NCBI RefSeq assembly: GCF_031755915.1
Contig: NC_083387.1
Coordinates: forward strand, 25,360,501 to 25,424,500
DNA: 64,000 nt
From: Ziziphus jujuba
Taxonomy: Eukaryota; Streptophyta; Magnoliopsida; Rosales; Rhamnaceae
Direction of reading: 5' to 3'
The position numbers were made by a program, and so were the translations under genes. Numbering within the stretch: position 1 is the first letter of the stretch; each line of letters opens with the position of its first letter. The notes beneath the pieces are model-generated. The model was not told the origin of the DNA and made no database searches. It saw only the letters and a program-made list of their open reading frames with translations. Of the stretch, positions 1-11,384 are shown in pieces.

Positions 1-435
1 TTCTACCCAGTTCATGTGGCTCACTCAATTTGCCTCCACCAAGGGACCCTTCTTGTCAACATTCGTCACAACATGCCTAACCGGTCAACCATAGCTCAAA
101 CCACTTATCAAAATACCCATCCCATGACCACTAGAGCAAAATAACAACATCCACAAACCCTCCACCAAGCTGAATCTCACTGCTGTCCTTTCTCAACCAT
201 CAGACCTTATGCCTCATAATGTTAACTAAGCCGTCAAAGATTCCAAATTGAGACAAGCTATGAATGATGAGTTTGATGCTCTTGTTCGGAATGGAACCTG
301 GGAGCTTGTTCCATCTATTTCCCTGCAGAATCTTGTTGGATGTAAGTGGCTTTTTCATATTAAAAGACTTCCTGATGGTTCTATTGATAGGTACAAAGCC
401 AGATTGGTTGCCAAAAGTTTTCATCAGTGACCTGG
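1..435 (+). pseudogene. Ty1/copia polyprotein fragment: integrase-RT linker and start of reverse transcriptase
   Basis: The first 160 bases encode a proline/threonine-rich linker ending in HPMTTRAK, followed by a stop. This is the usual copia junction between integrase and reverse transcriptase (family: MTTRSKxGI). From about 248 a frame reads MRQAMNDEFDALVRNGTWEL and then GCKWLFHIKRLPDGSIDRYK, the N-terminal part of the RVT_2 domain. The frame reaches FHQ and then a TGA where the family has Arg (FHQRPG). The reading resumes after the inserted LTR at 3745 with GVDYHDTFS, so both halves belong to one element. The element starts outside the window. It is non-functional because of stops, the LTR insertion and a downstream deletion. 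Confidence 0.88.
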
Positions 436-3400
436 TGTTAGGACCCGTCCAAAATTTCTCATTGGAACCCTAGACAAACCCTGATCCCAGGGAAACCCTA
501 TCGGATCCTCCAATGGAAAATCCGGCAGAATCTCCCCTAAGGGTTGGACTTACCACAATTTTTCTGCACTGAAAACACATTTCAATAAACACCACCTTAT
601 TCCTCCCACCTTACTACAATTTGTTTTTACAAATTTACAGCACTCCAAAATAATAACAGGGAATTAATGCAGTATTTAATAAAATGTGTCTAATACAGTA
701 TACAGAGCATTATACAAATAAATATGAAATTAATACAATGTTAGATAAAGAAGCAATACAAGATGGAGAGGAAAAAGGGAGGAAATGCTTCTTGGACTTT
801 CGGCAATGAACTGAGACATCGGGCTCGCCCTGGACGATCAACGTCTCCCAATCCTTGTACCTAGGGGAACGAAATTTAAAAATATGAGATGCTAATCATC
901 TCAATGAGTGACCCTATCTACTGTACAATTATAATAGTAATGATAATTATAGCACATTTGATTAATTAAGAATAAATAAGTAAATAAATAATAACTAATT
1001 GAAAATAATATTTTCTCTCAAAACCCTCACCATTCACTCCGTTGGAAAAGTTTTCATTTTAAAACATTTTCGCAAAACCTAATCTTTTATACCCCAAAAA
1101 AATCAAGGAATAATTAATCTAATAAATAATTAAATAGTCCAAATACGAATAAAATGTAATGAAATATAATAAAATAAATTTAGAATACTTGCATGAAAGA
1201 AATATAACACAAAGGAAAAATTCAATATATAATTCATAAAATTTGATTTAATAAATCAAAATAAATAGTATCAAAAATATAATTTAAAAAATTACAAATA
1301 ATCATGTAAAATAAGTGGTAAAAATATTATAAAATTTATTTTGAAATATTCAATCATTCTATATAATAAAAATATGGCAGGATGCATTTTAAAAACATTA
1401 ATTTAAAATAAGTGACATAAAATATGAACAAATACATTTTAGAAAATACTAATTGGAAATAGGTGATAAAACAAATTAAATATATTTAATTTAAATGCTA
1501 CTTTAAAACTTTAGGGTTTGAAATTTATATCTGAAAAATAATACTTGACGCACCACACTATATACTAGTGATGCCCTATGATACCCAGCGTCCCGAGCAC
1601 CATCTGGCGGGAGGTTAAAGAGAGAAACTTGCATACGGTCGCTTCGGCGTCCCGACAGCGCCCCTGCTTAAACCGTCATCCTGGTCATGGAGGGGGGCGG
1701 CTTATGGCTAATATCAAACTTGCCTACCCTCGGTCCAATAGCAACTCATAGGAGACATTATAACTTGCGCGCTCATCCACATATACAGTACAGAACACCA
1801 GTACTGTATGAGTGCATTTAAAACAAATAACCAAGTTTATTATTAAAATACTCAATTTTTCCAAAATTCACCGTGGGAATTATACCATTTTTCAAATTCA
1901 CCATCCCACATTTTTCTTTAATAACACCAGCATAAATCCATCAATAATATATAATTTTTTCTCATATTATAAAATCAACTAGATAATATTTCAAGTGCAT
2001 AAATATATATTTTGAGAGCGCCATAACTTAAATCAATATTTTTCTTGAAATCTTTAAAATCAAATCATACCAAAAATAATATTAAAACCACATGAATTTC
2101 GTATATAATTTAATTCCACAAATCCTCAATACCATAAAATAATTTCCACAATGCATAAATTTATATAAATGCATTTTTTATTAATCAAAATAAATTCACA
2201 AATAAATTCCGTAATAAATCAAATACTATTACTTTTACAATTCCTTTACATATCAAATTGTCATAAAATCTAGATTTCCATAATTTATCAAAAATCACAT
2301 ATTTCAATTTATTCAAATATGGGCATCAAAATTTAATTCATAATTTATCTAACAATGAACATAAAATAAAAATATTCAAATATTAAAATATCACAATATA
2401 ATTAATTTGGCTCCCAAAATTAATTTCGAAGGTGGGTCACTCTCCTCGAGTATGCAATTAACCCAAGATCCTCCATGGGACAAATTCCACGACGCACATG
2501 TGCTCCTAGAATAACAATATTACACAACTCAAATAAATTAATATTTTATTCGATAAATAATATCCGGTACCCGGGGGATTCAATACAAACGTTAACCAAA
2601 ATTTGTGAGTAATACACCGAAACAAAGCTTATGGAACAAGGATTAGGAATCTGGTCTTACTTCTCGGAGATCGGACCCGAGGTGGCCGGAATCTCGTCGG
2701 AAAGCTCTTGGATTTCAAGTCCTTGATTCTCTCAATCCATCGCGAATTGGAGGAAAACGACCTCGGATTTGGGTTCAGAGGGTCAGAATTAGTGGGAAAG
2801 GATGGGCGGTGCAACTGGAAACTCGTTGGAAAGTCGATTTCCCGACGAACTGCCGTGGTCACCGGAATCCGCCACCACTGGCTGTGCGTCCGGTGGCCGC
2901 CGGCTGTGATTTTTGGTGGGAAGGTAGATCGGGGAATGGGTAACTCAATGAGACCAGTGGTAAGGCAAATGGAGGTCGGAATAGGGAGAAATCTGGGTGT
3001 GAAGTAATCGGCGCTGCTGCCGGAAAAAGCCTCGATCCGGGCGCGTCGGGGGTCGGTTGGACGTGATTTTTGGTTGGCCGGCCAGTTTTCAGGTGGGCTT
3101 CAAGCTAGGGTGGTGCGTGTACTGTTCTTGTGGCTGGAAATGGGTGAACGGCGGTTGGCCAGTTGGGTTTCTCTCTCTAGCTCTCTCTCTCTCTCTCCTC
3201 CCCTCTTTCGCTCTCTTCCCCTCGGCTCATGTGTTTTTGCCAATATAAAAGCCACCCATGGGTGACACTGTTCACTCACAGGATTGGCTGAAAATACGAC
3301 ATATGGCACACACTGTTCACTCAAGTCAAAATATATTAAAATATTACGGTATTCGGAAAACTTTGCATGTCCATAACTTTTTAACCAGATGTCCAATTTA

Positions 3401-3744
3401 AGCGTGGTGCTAGTCTATGAACTCGTATCGACGAGTACTTCACAACCATGCATGAGTCAAAGCTCAACTTTGCATGAACAAAAAGTCAACTCCAGCACCT
3501 TTTGGATAGTTTGGACCTTGACTTGTTTTGCTCATAACTTTCAAACCGTAGCTCCATTTTCGACGTGCTACTAGTCTATGAACTCATGCCAACGTGTACT
3601 TTGTAACGGTACCTCGGTCAATGTGAAATGCCATCATGAGCAAAAAGTCAATATTTGACCCCTTCTCGGTCAACGACGGTCAAACCTGGTCAACTTGGGT
3701 CAAATTTTAGAAATTTCCTATGTACTTTGGGACGGGGTGTTACA
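436..3744 (-). mobile_element. Solo LTR, long gypsy-type family A (copy A1), inserted in the copia RT
   Basis: The segment starts TGTTAGGACCCGTCC and ends GGACGGGGTGTTACA, so read on the minus strand it is a TG...CA unit beginning TGTAACACCCCGTCC. Flanking 5-bp repeats are CCTGG (431-435) and CTTGG (3745-3749), one mismatch, placed exactly between two halves of a copia reading frame. There is no gag or pol. The interior is AT-rich with a GC-rich block (about 2640-3250, including a CT-repeat near 3175-3205) and a conserved block near 1580-1705. Four further copies lie at 29436-35738, 31669-34613, 36501-39997 and 44580-47676. About 3.3 kb is very long for an LTR but normal for some plant chromoviruses. 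Confidence 0.85.
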
Positions 3745-4991
3745 CTTGGAGTGGATTATCATGACACTTTTAGTTCGATTGTCAAGCTTACCATCATACG
3801 TCTTGTTCTAAGCCTAACAGTCAGTAGAGGGTGGCAGTTGCGCCAGTTAGATGTTAATAATGCCTTTCTTCAAGGCCATCTTTTCGAAGATGTCTACATA
3901 ACCCAACCTCCATCATACATGGCCTCAAGCAGACCCCATGGGCCTGGTATCTTGAACTTCGTCAGTTCCTCCTTGAATCTGGATTCACAAACTGTCATGT
4001 AGACACTTCTCTATTCATTCTCCATCATGTGACATTACTATATATTTACTTGTTTATGTGGATGACATTATTATCACAGGTACCAACTCCAATATTATTC
4101 AACACTACATTGACCTTCTGGCACAAAGATTTTCAATCAAGGATCTTGGTGCCTTGTCTTATTTTCTCGGCATTGAGGTTCTCACCACTCCATATGGTCT
4201 GCTGCTTACTCAAAGGCACTACATCATTGATCTTCTTGTTCGGACAAAAATGTCTGGTGCAAACCTTGTAGCTACACCATTTGTCACAGATGGAAATCTC
4301 AAACTTCACTTCGGTATAGCTCTGACTGACTACAAAGAATATAGAACATTTGTTGGCAGTCTACAGTACCTTTGCCTTACTCATCTAGACATAGTATATG
4401 CTATTGACAAGCTTTCTCAATTCATGCATCATCCGACGTCTGAACATTGGAATGCTACAAAATGACAGCTTTGATATTTATGTGGCATATCGAATCATGG
4501 CTTATTTCGCCATAGGGACAATCCAATTTCTTTTCATGCCTTCTCAGCTGCAGATTGGGCTTGCAACAAAAATGACTATACCTCTATGAGTGCCTATATT
4601 GTCTATCTTGGTTGCCATCCTGTTTCGTGGTCATCTAAGAAACAACGTATAGTTGCTCGGTCATCCACAGAAGCTGAGTATCGATCCATTGTTGCTACTG
4701 TTGTAGAGATCAATTTGATTTGTTCCCTTCGTACAGAGCTTGGCATTACTCTTCCTACATTGCCTACCATCTTTTGTGACAATGTTGGTGCCACCTATCT
4801 CTGTTATAAACATGTGGCAATTTACTATCACTTTATTCGGGATCAAGTTCAATCTGGTGCTCTTTGTGTTACTCATGTTTCTTTAGCAGATCAACCTGTA
4901 GATGCTCTTACCAAACCACTTCCACGAAGTCACTTTCAAAAATTAAGGGTCAAGATTGGCATCTCCTTCGGAGCTCCATCTTGAGGGGGCA
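3745..4991 (+). pseudogene. Ty1/copia reverse transcriptase and RNase H, continuation of the split polyprotein
   Basis: It resumes the RT with GVDYHDTFS, then [20 protein letters not shown] deletion near 3920-3960 removes the central RT segment (the family's AIYGLKQAPRAW region) and shifts the frame. RT then continues with the YVDD catalytic motif (4055-4066), KDLGALSYFLGIEV and VGSLQYLCLTHLDIVYAIDKLSQF. RNase H follows at about 4480-4984 with SWSSKKQRIVARSSTEAEYR, FCDNVGATYL and ADQPVDALTKPLPRSHFQKL. The coding sequence ends at the stop near 4984, next to a polypurine tract (TTGAGGGGG). Several frameshifts make it a pseudogene. Confidence 0.9.
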
Positions 4992-6253
4992 TATTAGCAT
5001 ATCAATTACACAAGGTAAGATTTTCTTTATATTTTTAAATTCTTGTAATTAGCTGTAATATCTTTATAATTAGTTGTAATTCCTTGAATCTTGTAATTAG
5101 TTGTAATTCCCTACTTCTAGGGTAGTTTCCTATTTTCATGTTATGGGCAACTTATGGTAGTGCCCAATCTCTGTGTATATATATTCATTCTTATTCAAAT
5201 GGAAAGTTAAGCTATTGTTTTTCAATATTAGCCTCCATTTGGCAGAACTTTTGTTTTGGCTTAAAAGCTCTATTTGAAGGCAAAAAGCTCTTTTATAAAA
5301 AAATAAGTACTTGGAAAAAGTTAACAAGTACTTGTTGACTAAAAAATGAGCTTTTTTAATCTATTTTAGAGAAGCTCAAATTTTGAGTTTCTCTGAAAAA
5401 ACTCTATTTTAAGCTTATACGGAAAGCTCAATGGATCATTTAATAATATTTTTTTATTTCCAATTCTACCTTTATTAGTTTTTTAAATACCAAATTTATC
5501 CAAAGTAAACCCTAGGTAAGAAAATGATTCCTTCAAATTTATCCAAAGTAAACCCTAGGTAAGAAAATTATTCCTTCTCCTTTTCATTTTCTTCTACAAA
5601 AGTTTCTACACGGTCACTTTTAATAAAAAAAGCTGAAGAATAATCAAAGAATATAGAGGTGCTTTTTTTTTTTTTTTTTTTTTTTTACCTTTTATTTTTA
5701 TTTTATTTTTTGCTGCTCATTAATTGATTTTGCTATATGTTAACTTTTGTTTCCCCTTCTTCCACTCCTTTTACTTGTACTGCAGTTCATCACTTTTTTA
5801 TTTTTATTTTTGGTAATACTATGGCTTATCACATTCCACCAAATAAACTATTTGATTGATTTGAGAACCTTTTTTTAAGGATTCTTCTAATGAATATCTA
5901 GTGTGCAACGATAAAAGAACTAAAAACATATAATATATGATGTATATTTGATAGGTCCATCCTTCAAGGCTTCACATAAGATTAGGAAAAGGATATATTT
6001 TAGAGTAAAGAAAGTTGAGATATTGAGTTTAGGTTGATTTTGACACTTTAGTTTGGTTTGATTGATTTGACATTAGTTTTTACTTTCTCATACTTTGGTA
6101 ATGAATAAATTAGCTATGTATTGTACATATATAATATATAATGCAATTACTAATTTTCTATGTTGTCGTGGGTTACATCGTTCAATTTAAATTTGTGTTT
6201 ATTATTTTAACTTGTCAAATTTTATTTATTTTGATCATTAAATTTAGTAGAAA

Positions 6254-7275
6254 ATGTCAAATACAACTCAATAAACTCAAGGAGATGGTAATGGAAAGAA
6301 AAAAGTTAAAGCAGATTGGAATGATTTTACCCTTGAGTTATCTATCAAAATTTGTGTGAACGAGAGATTAGCTGGAAATCGACCATTAGCGCACGTTAAT
6401 AGGATTAGATAGAAAAATGTCACTAGAAAATTCGCTCCCATAAGAATTATGATTACAAGCAATTAAAAAATAAGTGGGATGCAATGAAAATAGATTGGCA
6501 GTTTTGGAAAAATTTAAAAATACATGAATCAGGTATAGGGTGGGATCCAGTGAAACAAACAATTTCTGCTAGTGATCAATGGTGGGAGACAAAAATGAAG
6601 GTGAGATTTAAAATTTTATTGTTTAGTGTTTAAATATGTTCTAAGTTTAGGTTTAATATATACTATGACATGTATATGACTTAATATTATTGTAGGAAAA
6701 TTCTGAAGCATCAAAATTTCGAACCCGAGGTTTCAAATTTGTTGACCAGTTAGATATATTTTTTAAGAATGTTGCTGCTATAGGAGAGGGATCTTGGGCA
6801 CCTTCTTCAGGATATGTATCAAGTGATATTGGTGATGGATTATCTAGGGAAAAAGTAAATGATTTTGATATAACTGGTGGTTTGGATGTGAACTTTACTA
6901 ATGATCTAAATTTTATTGAAGGAATTAAGGACATTGGTAATGATTCTGACATATCAAATTCTATACTTGGAGCTTTCACACAAGATAAGGGAAAGAAAAG
7001 GAAAAAAAATAATGACACTAGAAGTGGAGTTGCAGCAAAATCATCAAAACAATTAGATGGCATATGTACTGCAGTTGAGAATAGGAATAAAGATGATCTT
7101 GGTTGTAGTATTCCTGAAGTAATTGACATGTTGCGTAATATACCAGGAATTGAGAGAGGAAGTGAACTTTTTATGGCTGCTACAAAACTATTTCTTAGGA
7201 AAGACAATGCAAATGTTTGTTGCCCTTAAGGATTTTGATCTTCAAATTGACTGGCTTAAGCAAATGAAATGATGT
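6254..7275 (+). pseudogene. Harbinger ORF1: Myb/SANT-like DNA-binding protein, broken
   Basis: The start MSNTTQ is followed by an in-frame stop at codon 7. Downstream the frame encodes a Myb/SANT-like domain (Myb_DNA-bind_3 type): ADWNDFTLELSIKICVNERL, AGNRPLAHVNRI with TAG replacing the Trp expected there, then after a shift KIDWQFWKNLKIHESGIGWD and TISASDQWWETKMK. An intron-like gap (about 6601-6695) precedes an acidic and Lys-rich region (KGKKRKKNN). The C-terminus is the family's 'PEVxxGSELxxxAxxLFxxK' region, here GIERGSELFMAATKLFLRK. A 1-base shift near 7210 separates it from the ending FVALKDFDLQIDWLKQMK, stop near 7273. The family protein helps the transposase bind the transposon ends. 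Confidence 0.82.
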
Positions 7276-7464
7276 TATGTCATTATGTATTTTTCTAAAT
7301 ATTTATGTTATTTCCTTGATGTAATGTCCTTACTTTGGTCACATATACATTTTGATTATTTTGGATTTATACATTTAATTTTTATATTACTATCTTATAC
7401 TATTTTAAGTTTATAAATTCTGAATCTTTATCTTACATGTTTTAATATACTTGTTGATACAGAT

Positions 7465-8808
7465 ATGACATCTTCTAGTAATGCTTCTAACAGTAATTCT
7501 GAATACAATGATGATGATAATGAAGTTGAAGAAGAACTTTTGGATATGGTAGTTGCAGGAGTAGCATTGATTGTAAATCATTTTATTAGATACTATGTGA
7601 AAGAACCATGTAAGACATCTCCTCATATAGGATGGAAGTTTGTGATGGAAATATTAAATTGTCATGAGGATAGGTGTCACCAACAATTTAGAATGGAAAA
7701 ATGTGTATTTATTAAATTGTGTAAATTGTTGAATCAATCTTATGGATTGAACAATGGAAAAAATATAAACTTAATGGAAACAGTAGCTATATTTTTTTTA
7801 ATAATTTTAGGCCATGGACTTGGTAATAGAATGGTTCAAGAGACATTTCAACATTTAGGTGAAACTATATCTAGATGGTTTGAAGTTGTGCTAGATGCTG
7901 TTTCATGCATGGCAGTTGATTTGATAAGACCTAGTGATCCACAATTTAGAATAGTTCCAAAAAAAAATTAAGGATGATAAAAGATATTGGCCATATTTTA
8001 AAGATTGTATTGGAGCAATTGATAGGACACATATAGCAGTTATGGTTACTAGAGTAAAGCAAATACCATATATTGGAAGGAAAGGCACTCCTACACAAAA
8101 TGTGATGGCCATGTGTGATTTTAATATGTGCTTTATATTTGCATGGGTTGGATGGGAGGGCACTACTCATGATACAAATATTTTCTTAGAGGCTCTCCGT
8201 AGAGAAACATTACATTTTCCTCATCCACCAAGAGGTTTGTGAATTTAAAAATTGTTATTTATATTATGATTTATGTTTTCACATCTAATTTATTTATTTA
8301 TTTTTATGTTTTAAAAAAATTATTTAATTTAATTGTTTTTCTTTAATGTAGGTAAATATTATTTAGTAGATGCTGGATATCCTCATATGAGGGGTTATTT
8401 AGCACCATATAAAGGTGAATGATATCATCTTCCTGATTTTAGATGTGCTTGTCTTCCAAGGGGAAAGAACGAAGTATTTAATCATGCACATTCATCGTTA
8501 AGGTGCACAATTGAAAGAACTTTTGGTGTTTGGAAAAATAGATGGAGAATATTGCGTCAAATGTCAAGTTTTCCTTTTGAAAAGCAAGTAAAAATTGTGA
8601 TTGCCTCAATTGCTCTACATAGCTTCACAAGAATTCATGCTAACAAAGATTAAGAATTTAGCCTTTATGATAATGATGAGAAACTACTACATAATGGAGA
8701 AGAAATGAATGGAGATGAAGAAGTTGTTGAAGCAAATAATTATGGTGTTCTATATGAAGAAGAGATGAACGATGAGCATGATTGTATAGCAAATTTTCTT
8801 ATGTTTCG

Positions 8809-8812
<4 letters not shown>
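7465..8812 (+). pseudogene. Harbinger transposase (DDE_Tnp_4), catalytic residues kept but frame broken
   Basis: It starts MTSSSNASNSNSE with an acidic N-terminus, then the helix-turn-helix-like region (RMEKCVFIKLCKLL...TVAIFFLIILGHG...QETFQHLGETISRWF). A homopolymer of 9 A near 7959-7967 shifts the frame (8 would keep it). The catalytic part follows: CIGAIDRTHI (Asp codon 8021-8023), GWEGTTHDTNIF, a short intron (about 8235-8351), YLVDAGYP (Asp codon 8369-8371) and IERTFGVWKNRW (Glu codon 8513-8515). All three acidic residues of the DDE triad are present. An in-frame TGA at 8420-8422 and a TAA at 8651-8653 interrupt it; homology continues past the latter to MNDEHDCIANFLMF. Confident family call, inactive copy. 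Confidence 0.88.
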
Positions 8813-8840
<28 letters not shown>

Positions 8841-9394
8841 TTTTGTTATTTATTAGTTTGTATAACATAAAGAGTTTATGGAAAACCTAATATTATATGC
8901 ATTATTTTGCTTCTGTTATTGCACTATTTATATTAAAAAGTGTCAAAATATATTACATGATGATGAGTTAGAATATATTTTCAAAACCATATAAATAAAA
9001 TTTAATCAATAAATTTAAAATAATACAAATCATAAACAACTCTTTTTACCAAATTAATTTTATCAATGTCAATTTTTATAGATGATGCATTTTTTCTCAT
9101 ATATATTGTTTAAAAAAAATTATGAGATTATTATAATAAAAAATAATGTTGTAAAGTTTTAAGTCAAAAGCACTTTTAAATTATGTTGCCAAACACTCAA
9201 TTTAATGTTCATAGCACTTTTTTAATTGACAATCAAACAGTTAATATCTTTTTTAAAAACGTTTTTTTTAAAAAAGATCTATTGATAAAAGCTTTACTTT
9301 AAAAGTTCTATTGAAAACAGCTCTACCAAACGGACGCTTATTCTCTATCTCTACAGCATTTTCAATTTTTTTTTATTGGAATTGTAAAATTTTA

Positions 9395-10015
9395 AATTCA
9401 AGACCTCTAAAATTACTGACTCTGATATCAAAACAATCCATCACTTTTTCTAAAAACTTAAACCGAGATGTTTTAACAGGCACTTTGTCCACCTTACGTT
9501 ACTTGTTAAGTTTAAAAGATTTTCACTAACAGAGCCTTTTGTGAGACTTTTAAAACCACAGGGTTTATTATAGAATTATATGAAACCTTAGGGTGCAGTT
9601 ATGGAATTAACCCTATTTCGTACCATGAACCACTAAATATACCCCCAACTTTATGCTATATACATTCACCTTTAAAAAAAAATAATAAAAAAAATATTTT
9701 GCACATATATACAAGTAACCTGTCAGGTTTTGGCCAAACAATGGCGTTTGCTTCGTCCGTCCAGTTCTGTAGTTTGCAATGGCTTCTTATCTTGCTTTGT
9801 TGGGAAATACTTTCTCCCAATCAATTGTGAAGACCTTGCCAGGCTTCTCTGGACTCCTACCCTTCAAACTCGAAACAGGGTGAGAATCTCTAAATCATTT
9901 ATATTTTCCATATTTTTTATTATTTAAAATTTTCAGAAGTATTTTAATAAAAGTATTGTTTATGATTCAATTTTTATTAAATGTTTGGGAATTAAATAAT
10001 AATAACAATAATATG
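9395..10015 (+). repeat. First copy of duplicated SCPL promoter, exon 1 and intron 1 start
   Basis: This stretch aligns by eye with 10870-11652: shared blocks include TTTTCACTAA, AAACCACAGGGTTT, CTAAATATACC, the exon-1 sequence and the first ~120 bases of intron 1 (TTTTTTATTATTTAAAATTT). The duplication places two potential promoters and two first exons in tandem, about 1.6 kb apart. Sequence between the copies (10016-10870) is unrelated and contains a retroelement-like fragment. Confidence 0.75.
9741..9879 (+). pseudogene. Frameshifted duplicate of SCPL exon 1
   Basis: The 139-bp segment begins ATGGCGTTTGCTTCGTCC and ends GAAACAGG|GTGAGAATC, matching the working exon 1 at 11385-11524 (140 bp) almost base for base, including the donor. 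One base is missing in the CTTTG(C)TTGGG run, so translation from the ATG meets TGA before the mature-protein motif. In the shifted frame the sequence still spells [19 protein letters not shown], the conserved start of SCPL proteins. No exon 2 follows before the second exon 1. It could still act as a non-coding first exon, but it cannot encode the protein start. Confidence 0.85.
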
Positions 10016-10133
10016 CATGTATATGTTTTTGTAAGGGGTTCATAATTTTGTAAGGGGTTTGATTCTAATTTGAACTAAACCTATGTGTAAGAAATGGTGA
10101 CCATCGTGTATATGTTTTTTAATATTATCTTTA

Positions 10134-10421
10134 CTAAGTAGTTGGTAGGTTTTCATGATCTTTGTTGATTGTATAAACTTGTTCAACTATTTTAATGTGT
10201 GATTCACTTTTAAATGAAGATAAAGACCAAATTTTATGATAATAAATTTCACTAGGTGATACTGGAGGGATATTCCAGTTGTGATTGATTAATTCATTAG
10301 AAGAAAAACTATAATGTTCTTCGTTGATTATGTATGGTATTTGATTTCCATTTAGTGATGATCTAGAATTATTACTTAATCTAGAATTAGTAGAAGAATT
10401 AGATCTAAATAACCTATTCAT
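10134..10421 (-). CDS. Uncharacterised 95-codon ORF, probable retroelement or pararetrovirus-like fragment
   Basis: The minus-strand frame runs from MNRLFRSNSSTNSRLSNNSR to a stop, with a Ser/Asn-rich start and a more complex second half (INHNWNIPPVSPSEIYYHKI, IKIVEQVYTI). I do not recognise a named domain. About 290 bases upstream on the same strand (10708-10721, minus strand) lies TTGGTATCAGAGCC, the sequence complementary to the 3' end of initiator tRNA-Met that retroelements and plant pararetroviruses use as primer-binding site. A PBS, leader and ORF in this order suggest the 5' end of an inserted reverse-transcribing element. It sits between the two SCPL 5' duplicates. A chance ORF cannot be excluded. 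Confidence 0.35.
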   Translation of the reverse strand: MNRLFRSNSSTNSRLSNNSRSSLNGNQIPYIINEEHYSFSSNELINHNWNIPPVSPSEIYYHKIWSLSSFKSESHIKIVEQVYTINKDHENLPTT

Positions 10422-10707
10422 TTTTAAAATTTACTTTTTAAAGCTTTATAAACTTAAATCTACTATTGCATATATCTTTCCATCCTGTTCCTAAACCTTT
10501 CAGACAGACATCCTCTCAGACCTCTCCTGGGATTTATAGTTCAGACTCGGATTTATAATTCAGCAAGGTTCAGAAAGAAGCAATATAGCAAAAGTAAATC
10601 GAAGAAAATAAAGATAAAGAAAGTAAATATGAAGCTGAATAAATTAAACAGATATAACACTCTACCAGTGCTAAAAAAAAATAACAAAATATAGATAGAA
10701 TACTTAT

Positions 10708-10721
10708 GGCTCTGATACCAA
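10708..10721 (-). promoter_or_regulatory. tRNA-Met primer-binding-site-like sequence
   Basis: Read on the minus strand this is TTGGTATCAGAGCC, the same PBS consensus seen next to the gypsy LTR at 54078 and (mutated) next to the Cassandra and copia LTRs in this window. No clear LTR boundary was recognised beside it, so the element is either truncated or LTR-less. Confidence 0.45.
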
Positions 10722-10900
10722 CAAGAGAGAGAATATGAATGTTATATATAAATGAAGTAATAGCATAGAGTAAGAATGTGAGCGGAAGTAAATAGAACGT
10801 AAATATATATATATATATCTCTTTTAATTTTTTTTTTAATTTTTACATATATTTTTATTTTATAAATTATAAAATTTTAAATTTAAACTTTTAAAATTGC

Positions 10901-11071
10901 TAACTCTGATACCATATTACTTTTTCTAAAAGCTTTAACTGAGACGTTTCCATATTCGCTAACTTTGATACCATATTACTTTTTCTAAAAGCTTTAACTG
11001 AGACGTTTCCATATTCGCTTCGTCCGTATCACTTTTTCTAAAAGCTTTAACTGAGACGTTTCCATATTCAC
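10901..11071 (+). repeat. Three tandem units in the SCPL promoter
   Basis: Units at 10901-10959, 10960-11018 and 11019-11071 (59, 59 and 53 bp) share the core CTTTTTCTAAAAGCTTTAAC followed by TGAGACGTTTCCATATTC. The corresponding place in the first duplicate (around 9440-9475) has one diverged unit, so the amplification is specific to the copy that drives the intact gene. The repeats lie 310-480 bp upstream of the ATG. Confidence 0.85.
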
Positions 11072-11384
11072 TTCGTCCAAGGAACTCAGATTGGCTTGTT
11101 TTACTTGTAAAATTTAAAAAATTTTCACTAAAGGAGTCTTTTGTCATACTCTTAAAATCACAGGGTTTCACGTGGAATTGTACTAAACCGTAGGGTGTAT
11201 TTATGGAACTAAACCTATTTTGTACCGTGAACCATTAAATATACCATCAACTTTGTACCATATGCATTTACCTAATTAAAAAAATCTTTTGCATATATAC
11301 AGGTAACCAGTCAGGCTTTCAGCAAAAAAAAAAAAAACAAAAAAAAAAGAAAAAAGAAGTAACCAGTCAGGCTTTGGCCAAACA

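Larger units (their letters stand above)
5231..9337 (+). mobile_element. PIF/Harbinger DNA transposon, 4.1 kb, two decayed genes
   Basis: Terminal inverted repeats are visible: the left end is GCCTCCATTTGGCAGA and the right end, reverse-complemented, is GCGTCCGTTTGGTAGA. A 3-bp TTA direct repeat flanks it (5228-5230 and 9338-9340), the PIF/Harbinger target preference. It carries the two genes expected of the superfamily: a Myb/SANT-like protein (about 6254-7275) and a DDE_Tnp_4 transposase (7465-8812), both on the plus strand. It inserted into the 3' LTR of the copia element. Both genes contain stops and frameshifts, so it is not autonomous now. Poly-T (about 5665-5686) and AT repeats (about 8813-8834) lie in its non-coding parts. 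Confidence 0.88.
4992..9355 (+). mobile_element. 3' LTR of the copia element, split by the Harbinger insertion
   Basis: Immediately after the polypurine tract the sequence reads TATTAGCATATC, a degenerate form of the TGTTAG start common in copia LTRs. It continues to 5230, is interrupted by the transposon at 5231-9337, and resumes at 9338 (one TTA target copy) with TTCTCTATCTCTACA, ending at about 9355. That gives an LTR of roughly 250 bp without the insertion. The start is approximate because the first dinucleotide is mutated. Confidence 0.6.
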
